Below, piece after piece: positions 5,786 through 11,037 of a stretch of 11,037 bases of DNA (the stretch's first letter is position 1; every line of letters starts with the position of its first letter). The stretch covers positions 1 to 11,037 of the forward strand of contig NZCQ01000022.1 of assembly GCA_002688335.1 (NCBI GenBank), in the 5' to 3' direction. The translations under genes and the position numbers were made by a program. The DNA comes from Candidatus Pacearchaeota archaeon (GTDB taxonomy: Archaea > Nanobdellota > Nanobdellia > Pacearchaeales > GW2011-AR1). Below the pieces are notes generated by a model that was given only the letters and a program-made list of their open reading frames with translations, was not told the DNA's origin and did no database searches.

Positions 5786-7909
5786 ATGGTGTTAAGAAAA
5801 AGTTATGGGATGTTTATGATCTTTAACATGATTGTTAGTGTTATTGCTGTGAGTTTTATGATGGGAGGAGTTAGTGGGCAGGATATTCCACAACCGCCGG
5901 ATTTATCTACTTTTCTTAACCCGCCCAGTACGCAACCAACCACCGGGGCTCCGACGTTTAATCCGGAAAATGTTCAGGTTGTAGAAGATCCAACCGGGGG
6001 AACCCTTGGGGAAGATCCTAAACCTGTGGAGGAAGATCCTGTAGAAGGGGATCCGGAGGAAGGGGATCCGGAGGAAGGGGATCCAGGAGAAGGTGGAGGA
6101 GGAATCCTAGGAAGTATTAACTGGCAATCTATAATTCGGTATGGGGGAATTGGTGCGGGTTTATTTGGATATATAGGGGCGTTGGCTGGAGGGGATGATG
6201 GAGGAATTTGGGGGGCTATTGCTGGTGCAACAGGAGGGGCTGTTGCTGGATTGTTGTCAGGACATATTGGACAGACGCCTGCTATTTTAGTTGGATTAGG
6301 AGTTGCTACTGCAATCTTCATTGCTACGTATACAAAAACAACTGAAGAGATTGTTGAATTTCATTGTTTGCCATGGCAAGCTCCGATAGGGGGAGAAGAT
6401 TGTCAGTTGTGTAATGAATATGAGCATTGTAGTGAGTATATGTGTAAGAGTTTAGGACAAGCATGTGAGATCATTAATGTAGGTAGTGAAGATCAGAAGT
6501 GTATTTGGCAAAATCCTCATGATGTTAACTCTCCAATAATAAAAGTAATAGAGGTAAATGAAGATCATAAGTTTGTTCAAGATCCTAATATAAGGCCCCC
6601 TCAAACAGGAATCATAATTGGTCAAGATGATGGCAGTTGTATACAGGCGTTCTTTCCACTTGAGTTTACTTTTACTACAAAAGATTCAAAAACTGGAATT
6701 GGAGAGCCTTCGCAATGCAAGACAGGATATACATTAACTAAAGACTTTGAAAGCATGGAGTATTTTGTTGGAGGAGATCAGTTGTATAAAACAAATCATA
6801 CTGAAAGACTTTCACTTCCAGGACCCGATGCTATAAATGCTGAAGCTCCCGAGTTAAAGAACGATGGAGATTATACTTTGTTTATTAGGTGTCAGGATGC
6901 GAATGGGAATTTTAATCAAGATGCATTTTCAGTGAGTTTCTGTGTAGATAAGGGGCCTGATACAACTCCTCCTTTGATAGTTGATACTAATATTCCTAGT
7001 GGGAATCCTATTAAGTTTAATCAGACTAGTTTGAATTTAGAGGTTTATACAAATGAACCAAGTGAATGTAGGTGGAGCAGAGAAGATAGAGATTATGAAA
7101 ATATGGCTAATGATATGAAGTGTTCGAATAGATTATGGGAGATGAATAATGAATTTGTTTATACTTGTAGAACTACTTTAACAGGAATTGAAGATAGAAA
7201 GACGAATGAATTTTATTTTAGGTGTAAGGATCAGCCTAGAGCTAGTGAGGGAGATAGGAATGAAAATAAACAAAGTTATAAGTATGAGCTGATTGGAACT
7301 CAGCCCTTGAATATTTTGGAGATAACCCCTAATGAAACCATCTTTGGTGCTACAGACACTATTCCAGTGAGTCTTGAGATTGTTACAGATAATGGGCATG
7401 ATAATGGAGAATCTTTATGTTATTACTATAATGATGAGGATAATGGAAAACCAGATAGAGAAGAGGATTATGTATTGTTCTTAGATACGAAGGATAACAA
7501 ACATAAGCAGAGGCAAGATTTAACTCAAGGGGATTATGTTTATTATTTCAAGTGTGTTGATCTTGGAGGAAATGCTGTTTATGATTCAACGAGATTTAGA
7601 GTTGAAACAGATAGAAAAGCCCCTAAAGTGGTAAGGGCTTATAGGGAAGGTGATTTGAAGGTTATAACTGACGAGGAAGCTGAATGTAGTTATTCTCAGA
7701 CAAATTGTAATTTTGAAATTGAGGGTGGAGTTGTTATGGAAACCAATGATAGAGTTCATACTGCTGAATGGGTTGAGAATAGGAATTATTATATTAGATG
7801 TAAGGATGAGTATGATAATCAGCCGAATCCTAATTCCTGCTCCATAATACTAAAACCTTCTACTGAGATTAGTAAGGAGGAAAAGAGTGTCTTTGATTTT
7901 AGTTTTTAA
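5786..7909 (+). CDS. Modular surface protein with pentapeptide repeat, Gly-rich membrane region and four Cys-paired beta modules
   Basis: A 707-aa protein starting 1 nt after the previous stop, so translation is likely coupled. Residues 1-31 form a signal peptide (hydrophobic 9-28, ending VSG before Q32). Then come a Pro-rich linker (33-60), an acidic EGDPE-type repeat (81-105), a Gly-zipper-like hydrophobic stretch (119-160) and a likely membrane segment (165-183). A Cys cluster follows (C194, C206, C209, C215, C220, C227) in a segment with PWQAPIGGEDC and KSLGQAC. The C-terminal half holds four modules, each with an early Cys and a later [RK]CxD motif on a strand: C311/C369, C428/C480, C545/C590, C634/C672; these look like Ig- or fibronectin-like beta domains, each closed by a disulfide. 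The topology suggests a surface anchor exposing a stalk of beta domains. From memory, the PWQ..GG.DC segment is conserved in DPANN archaea. It probably acts with the Cys-rich protein encoded just upstream. Confidence 0.92.
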   Translation: MVLRKSYGMFMIFNMIVSVIAVSFMMGGVSGQDIPQPPDLSTFLNPPSTQPTTGAPTFNPENVQVVEDPTGGTLGEDPKPVEEDPVEGDPEEGDPEEGDPGEGGGGILGSINWQSIIRYGGIGAGLFGYIGALAGGDDGGIWGAIAGATGGAVAGLLSGHIGQTPAILVGLGVATAIFIATYTKTTEEIVEFHCLPWQAPIGGEDCQLCNEYEHCSEYMCKSLGQACEIINVGSEDQKCIWQNPHDVNSPIIKVIEVNEDHKFVQDPNIRPPQTGIIIGQDDGSCIQAFFPLEFTFTTKDSKTGIGEPSQCKTGYTLTKDFESMEYFVGGDQLYKTNHTERLSLPGPDAINAEAPELKNDGDYTLFIRCQDANGNFNQDAFSVSFCVDKGPDTTPPLIVDTNIPSGNPIKFNQTSLNLEVYTNEPSECRWSREDRDYENMANDMKCSNRLWEMNNEFVYTCRTTLTGIEDRKTNEFYFRCKDQPRASEGDRNENKQSYKYELIGTQPLNILEITPNETIFGATDTIPVSLEIVTDNGHDNGESLCYYYNDEDNGKPDREEDYVLFLDTKDNKHKQRQDLTQGDYVYYFKCVDLGGNAVYDSTRFRVETDRKAPKVVRAYREGDLKVITDEEAECSYSQTNCNFEIEGGVVMETNDRVHTAEWVENRNYYIRCKDEYDNQPNPNSCSIILKPSTEISKEEKSVFDFSF
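6029..6103 (+). repeat. In-frame 15-bp tandem repeat encoding an acidic pentapeptide array
   Basis: The exact unit GAAGGGGATCCGGAG occurs at 6044-6058 and 6059-6073 and in a changed form at 6074-6088; diverged units extend on both sides. The protein period is five residues: PVEED, PVEGD, PEEGD, PEEGD, PGEGG. The array lies between a Pro-rich linker and the Gly-rich hydrophobic region, so it probably serves as a flexible spacer. Because the unit is a multiple of three, copy number can change without breaking the frame. Confidence 0.85.
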
Positions 7910-8814
7910 TCCGTAAGATACATTTTCTTAATATACTGTACAAACGGTTTTTCTTTTTTCTCAATTTGGTATTTATCTAAATTGCTATAATATTCTTCAA
8001 TATCTTCGATCGGTATATCTATTAGAGGATAATTCTTTTTCCATAGAATCCAATTCATTAATAATCTAGATAACCTAGAGTTTCCATCTACGAAAGGTTG
8101 TATTGATATCAACCTCAAGTGTATTAGGGCCGCTAACTCCAGGGGATGTAATTTTCTATTCCCTACTTTGTACCACCCGAATAAATCCTTTAGCTCGTTG
8201 TCAATTTGATTCCATTTCGGTGGAATGTAAGGAGTTCCAGCTATCTTAACATCTCTTTTTAACTCGCTTCTCAATTTTCCAGCTATTGATTCATCAATTC
8301 CTGAGAGTAAGATCTTATGAATTTTCTTGATAAATCCTACGTTCAGAGTTCCCTTATATTTAGTTATCGCTATCATCCCATCTTTGTGATTCTCAATTTC
8401 CTTTGCTGTTTTTAATTTCTTGAATCCTTTCGGGATAATGCCTTCTCTTAAGATTAATGAGGTTTGTCTTAAGGTTATATCTACTCCAGAAAGCTTACTG
8501 CTATCGTACGTGAACCTAATAATAAATTCTTCTAATCTTTCTTTCTTCTCTATATTAGATAATCTTCTAAACTCTTTGATATAATTATTTTTCTTATTTT
8601 CTATAGTTTCAATATCTTTATCTGAGAGAAAAATTGATTTTCCTTTTTCTATCTCTTTTAAGAACTCTTTCTTTAAATGATCTAATCTTTTTTTTGGAGG
8701 AAGAGATTTACCAATATATTTAGTTTTTTGAGTTACCTTTTTTCCAATCCTTATTGAATGGACTAAAATCCAGTAATCTTTACCCTTGCTCTTTACTTTT
8801 CTTGTGAATACCAT
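7906..8814 (-). CDS. Fic-domain protein with catalytic His replaced by Gln
   Basis: A 302-aa protein. Residues 1-36 form a Lys-rich beta-hairpin-like start (YWILVHSIRIGKK, then YIGK) seen on many archaeal Fic proteins. The Fic fold spans about 95-300. The core motif is QPFVDGNSRLSR at 239-250, against the family HxFx(D/E)GNxRxxR: Phe241, Asp243, Gly244, Asn245, Arg247 and Arg250 are kept, but the His that activates the target hydroxyl is Gln239 (codon CAA). The segment SSKLSGVD at 105-112 corresponds to the inhibitory-helix motif (S/T)xxxE(G/N), with Ser where the regulatory Glu would be; this may be normal for the archaeal subgroup. Canonical Fic enzymes transfer AMP or another phosphate-containing group to protein hydroxyls; this copy is probably inactive or altered. 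Its stop overlaps the end of the convergent surface gene by 4 bp (7906-7909). No antitoxin-like partner lies beside it. Start chosen as the first ATG of the frame with the conserved hairpin. Confidence 0.92.
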   Translation of the reverse strand: MVFTRKVKSKGKDYWILVHSIRIGKKVTQKTKYIGKSLPPKKRLDHLKKEFLKEIEKGKSIFLSDKDIETIENKKNNYIKEFRRLSNIEKKERLEEFIIRFTYDSSKLSGVDITLRQTSLILREGIIPKGFKKLKTAKEIENHKDGMIAITKYKGTLNVGFIKKIHKILLSGIDESIAGKLRSELKRDVKIAGTPYIPPKWNQIDNELKDLFGWYKVGNRKLHPLELAALIHLRLISIQPFVDGNSRLSRLLMNWILWKKNYPLIDIPIEDIEEYYSNLDKYQIEKKEKPFVQYIKKMYLTD

Positions 8815-8996
8815 CTAATTATTTTGCTTAAATATTTACTAAATCTCCATAGTTATTCACTACAATTATATAAACCTTTTGGTTAGTCATCACAGATTTA
8901 CATCATTCCATTTTTTCGATTTTTCTTTTTCTTTTGTTATTATTAAAGAATGACACATTTTAGAAAGATTTATAAAGGTTGAAATGATATTATTTT
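8815..8996. other. Divergent intergenic region between the Fic and Tat-substrate genes
   Basis: 182 nt with promoters for both directions. For the minus-strand Fic gene, candidates are TTTATATA (complement of 8867-8874, giving about a 30-nt leader) and a weaker TTTAGTAA (complement of 8836-8843, leaderless). On the plus strand, TATATAAA at 8867-8874 and a T-rich run (22 T of 28) at 8911-8938 precede the real TATA box at 8969. No open frame of note. Confidence 0.5.
8969..8976 (+). promoter_or_regulatory. TATA box for the Tat-substrate gene
   Basis: TTTATAAA is centred 24.5 nt before the ATG at 8997, the same leaderless geometry as at 1635. It is the best match to the archaeal TATA consensus in the window, and is preceded by the purine-rich AGAAAGA that could serve as a TFB-recognition element. 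Confidence 0.65.
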
Positions 8997-9527
8997 ATGG
9001 GAAATGTATCAAGAAGAGACTTTATGAAAGGAAGTCTTGTCGGAATTTTAGGGCTTACTAGCTCTTTGCTATTTGAAGGAGATTTAGGGGCTGAGGCTCC
9101 AGTGATTAGGAATGGTGATGTTTGTTATAGTGGGGTGGCTAGAAAATGGGTAGATAGTAATGGAGATAGTAAAATGGATAAAAATGAGATGGCTGGTCTT
9201 GGTTCTAAGGTTTTTGACTCCAGGGATAAAATTACTCCGGTAATAAGGATTAGACATCATAAAGGAGAATATATGTACTTAGGTATGTGTAAGCTTGATG
9301 ATGGTCGGAAAGAGCTGTTCTATGAGAAATGCATGCCCATAACTAAGGATGATTCTGTATTTTGTTTTGGACTCAGAAATGTTCCTCCTGGAACATATGG
9401 AACTTATTTCTTTATTGGAGATGGTCCTATCGGAGATAGGCCTGTTGACATTCCTCCAGGATTTCCAATTCCAGCAGAAACTGATGCGAGATATTTAGGC
9501 GGATATGAGATTAAAGTTGTTGAATAG
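8997..9527 (+). CDS. Probable Tat-exported small protein with an EF-hand-like calcium loop
   Basis: A 176-aa protein whose N-terminus holds SRRDFMKG (residues 5-12), a close match to the twin-arginine motif S/T-R-R-x-F-L-K, followed by a mildly hydrophobic stretch (13-26) and an AEA cut site at 32-34. This predicts export of a folded protein. After C43 comes WVDSNGDSKMDKNEM (51-65), which fits a canonical EF-hand loop: Asp53, Asn55, Asp57, Asp61 and Glu64 at positions 1, 3, 5, 9 and 12, with hydrophobic Met60 at position 8. Four cysteines (43, 98, 112, 123) could form two disulfides or a metal site. The rest is beta-rich with Gly/Pro turns. No membrane segment follows, so it is probably secreted or cell-surface. 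It has its own leaderless promoter and lies alone between the Fic gene and the second pilin-like gene. I do not recognise a named family; only the export signal and calcium loop are well supported. Confidence 0.88.
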   Translation: MGNVSRRDFMKGSLVGILGLTSSLLFEGDLGAEAPVIRNGDVCYSGVARKWVDSNGDSKMDKNEMAGLGSKVFDSRDKITPVIRIRHHKGEYMYLGMCKLDDGRKELFYEKCMPITKDDSVFCFGLRNVPPGTYGTYFFIGDGPIGDRPVDIPPGFPIPAETDARYLGGYEIKVVE

Positions 9528-9591
9528 TTTTGCATATACTCTAGATTTGTTTTAAGGGATATGGTGATGGTTTGTTGAGTAATTCGACAGA

Positions 9592-9599
9592 TTTATTAA
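9592..9599 (+). promoter_or_regulatory. TATA box for the second pilin-like gene
   Basis: TTTATTAA is centred 25.5 nt before the ATG at 9621. It would be only 16.5 nt before the ATG at 9612, too close for that codon to lie on the transcript, so it favours 9621 as the start. Confidence 0.5.
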
Positions 9600-9620
9600 T
9601 GATATTTTTCTATGTTATTC

Positions 9621-10349
9621 ATGAAGAGAGGTTTGAATAATGTAGGTCAGGTTTCGGCATTCGTATTTATTGCACTAATAGTTGTTGGAACGGTGATTGG
9701 ATATTTTGTTTTTAATTCTGGTTTTAATAGTGTTAAGGTTGATTCTAAGATAGATCCTGTTTATAACCATGTTGATAATTGCTTGGGAGAAGTTGGAGGA
9801 GATGCAATTAAATATGTAAGTTTGAGGGGAGGGTATTATGAATTGAGGGGAGATAATGAATTAGGAATAAGTTATTATGTTGTTGATGGGAAGGCAAATA
9901 TTCCGAGTTTGGAGGAAGTTGAAAATCAAATTTCCTTTTATGTTGAAGATTTCTTAAGTGATTGTTTAAGTTTTGAAAAGTTTGAGGGTTTTGAAATAAA
10001 TGAAGGAGATATGGATGCAGAAACGAAGATTAATGAAGATAGAGTTAATTTTGATTTGAATTATTTATTGAGCATAGAAAGAGATAATGAGAGTTTCTTA
10101 GTTGAGAATTTTGAGAAAGAAATTGAAGTTAGATTGGGATTGGTTTACGAAACTACTAAAGATATTGTGCTTAATGAATTAGAAGATCTGGAATTTGTTT
10201 GCTTGAGCTGTCTTCAGGCTTTGGCTGAAACTAGAGACCTTAAAGTTAATGTTTTGAATCTAATTGATAGTACGATTTATACAATTAGAGATGAGAATTC
10301 TAAAATAAATGATGAGGTTTTAGCATTTAACTTTGCTATTAAGATTTAG
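9621..10349 (+). CDS. Second pilin-like membrane-anchored protein, paralogue of the one at 2985
   Basis: A 242-aa protein starting MKRGLNNVGQVSAFVFIAL. Gly-Gln at 9-10 followed by a hydrophobic segment (11-31) resembles a class III (type IV pilin-like) signal peptide. The outer domain carries C54, C115, C194 and C197. Compared with the protein at 2985, it keeps a Cys about 23 residues after the membrane segment (DNC here, EDC there), a Gly-Gly element shortly after (LRGG at 68-71 against KQGG), and a helix ending in Cys (EVENQISFYVEDFLSDC against a similar helix ending IVEC), then alternating charged beta strands. This supports common descent with low identity. A start at 9612 would add three residues but conflicts with the TATA position. 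The next gene begins right after its stop, so the two are probably co-translated. Its role is likely at the envelope; a pilus function is inference. Confidence 0.83.
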   Translation: MKRGLNNVGQVSAFVFIALIVVGTVIGYFVFNSGFNSVKVDSKIDPVYNHVDNCLGEVGGDAIKYVSLRGGYYELRGDNELGISYYVVDGKANIPSLEEVENQISFYVEDFLSDCLSFEKFEGFEINEGDMDAETKINEDRVNFDLNYLLSIERDNESFLVENFEKEIEVRLGLVYETTKDIVLNELEDLEFVCLSCLQALAETRDLKVNVLNLIDSTIYTIRDENSKINDEVLAFNFAIKI

Positions 10350-11033
10350 ATGAAAATATGTAGATTTAGATTGGGATTAGTGTTTGTTTTTGTGGTTTTA
10401 GTTTTGAGTGGGGTTGTTATGGGGCAAATCCCCACAGATAAGATATATAAGGGGAGCGTTGTTGATACGGAATATGAAAGGGGCAATCTATTTGGATTTG
10501 CAGATAATAAAGAGGTTGTTTTTACTAATGTGGATTTAGATCCAATCTATTTTGCAGATAATAAAAATAATTTTGACCGGGGGGGGGTATTTTATGTTAA
10601 ACAAGGTTTGGAAGAGGGAAAAACTGGAAAGGTGAAGATTGGTGACCAAGAATTTGAAGGATTAAAAGAGGGATCATATATAATTGTGAAAGATAAAAAG
10701 ATTGAGAAGGTTGTGATTGAAAACCTGGAGATTTCTAATACTAAGAAAATTAAGGTTGTGGTGGAAGATAAAGTTGTTAAGTTTGAGGGGGGAGATTTTG
10801 ATTTTGATGTTAAGGAAGATGATGAGGATATTGAGTATCAAATAGGGAATAAAAAGATAAAATTACCAAAAGGAAGTCATGTTGAGTTTGATGATGAGAG
10901 CATTGTTGTTGATTTTAAGAATGTTGAGGATGAGGCTAGTATCAATGTTGGAGTTGATTTAGATGTTGATGAAGATAATGAGTTAGAATTTATCGTTAAT
11001 GAGGATGATGTGGATGTTTATTTTAATAATTAA
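10350..11033 (+). CDS. Secreted acidic beta-rich protein with a G9 tract in its coding sequence
   Basis: A 227-aa protein whose ATG directly follows the previous stop (no gap), implying translational coupling. Residues 1-25 form a Sec signal peptide: basic start with Lys2, Arg5 and Arg7, hydrophobic 8-24, cut probably after VMG before Q26. The mature protein is made of short alternating strands; residues 115-227 show repeated strand-turn units with Lys/Val, then Asp/Glu/Val patterns, suggesting a beta-solenoid or beta-helix. The C-terminal 80 residues are very acidic, typical of calcium-binding or surface proteins. Codons 78-81 (Arg-Gly-Gly-Val) contain nine consecutive G bases at 10579-10587. 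The stop comes 4 nt before the window edge with no membrane anchor or C-terminal domain; a longer relative with a downstream domain is possible, so this may be a shortened product. No named family is recognised. Confidence 0.82.
   Translation: MKICRFRLGLVFVFVVLVLSGVVMGQIPTDKIYKGSVVDTEYERGNLFGFADNKEVVFTNVDLDPIYFADNKNNFDRGGVFYVKQGLEEGKTGKVKIGDQEFEGLKEGSYIIVKDKKIEKVVIENLEISNTKKIKVVVEDKVVKFEGGDFDFDVKEDDEDIEYQIGNKKIKLPKGSHVEFDDESIVVDFKNVEDEASINVGVDLDVDEDNELEFIVNEDDVDVYFNN
10579..10587 (+). repeat. Homopolymer G9 inside a surface-protein gene
   Basis: Nine consecutive G bases in an AT-rich coding sequence. Losing one G brings a TGA stop about 17 codons later; gaining one brings a TAA after about five codons. 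Either change would switch the gene off, which is how contingency loci work in other microbes. Confidence 0.8.
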
Positions 11034-11037
11034 AAAA

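Noticed and set aside
5974..6321. Open frame on the minus strand encoding a Pro/Ser-rich product
   Set aside because: It lies antisense to the repeat and Gly-rich part of the modular surface protein; its composition is just the complement of Gly/Glu codons, and it has no promoter.
7178..7399. Minus-strand open frame of 73 codons
   Set aside because: Antisense to the beta-module region of the well-supported plus-strand gene, with no motif or promoter.
7906..8814. Fic gene as part of a toxin-antitoxin pair
   Set aside because: No small partner gene lies next to it: downstream is a convergent surface gene and upstream is a divergent Tat-substrate gene. The catalytic His is also missing.
7906..8814. 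Transposase, based on the N-terminal hairpin with YIGK
   Set aside because: The rest of the protein clearly follows the Fic fold with its nucleotide-binding motif, and no terminal inverted repeats flank the gene.
1..11037. CRISPR array, rRNA or insertion sequence
   Set aside because: No regularly spaced direct repeats of 20-40 bp, no rRNA-like conserved segments and no transposase were seen.

Overview
The window looks like a piece of an archaeal chromosome, most likely from a small-genome DPANN lineage of the Woesearchaeota/Pacearchaeota type. The evidence is low G+C (by eye about one third), archaeal TATA boxes centred 24.5-25.5 nt before the start codons of five genes (a leaderless pattern), two short pilin-like N-termini with a Gly-Gln cleavage site, an archaeal-type Fic protein, a DUF4143-type ATPase and a set of Cys-rich secreted proteins of a style I associate with DPANN genomes. 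The lineage is inferred from protein style; there is no rRNA or other marker gene here.

Layout. (1) 2-1444: C-terminal part of a large protein, open at the left edge, containing a region that resembles a caspase-like fold lacking both catalytic residues. (2) 1445-1634: a short intergenic region with an inverted repeat and a TATA box. (3) 1635-2936: AAA ATPase with DUF4143-like C-terminus. (4) 2985-7909: a co-directional cell-surface block: a pilin-like membrane-anchored protein; a 260-nt spacer that is either a small gene or a structured promoter/leader region; a 594-aa secreted protein with about 41 cysteines; and a 707-aa protein with a signal peptide, a pentapeptide repeat, Gly-rich hydrophobic segments and four Cys-paired beta modules. 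(5) 7906-8814, minus strand: Fic-domain protein that converges on the surface block with a 4-bp overlap and has Gln in place of the catalytic His. (6) 8815-8996: divergent intergenic region. (7) 8997-9527: a probable Tat-exported small protein with an EF-hand-like calcium loop. (8) 9621-11033: a second pilin-like paralogue followed without a gap by a secreted acidic protein that carries a G9 homopolymer in its coding sequence.

How the genes may work together. Six of the nine well-supported genes carry export or membrane signals (five Sec or class III type, one Tat). The pilin-like proteins, the disulfide-rich protein and the modular Ig-like protein plausibly build or decorate the cell envelope, possibly for contact with a host or partner cell. 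Two coupled pairs (5784/5786 and 10349/10350) and shared strand bias support co-expression. The ATPase and the Fic protein differ in composition and orientation and look like independent, possibly exchanged, genes. No rRNA, tRNA, CRISPR array or insertion sequence was seen.
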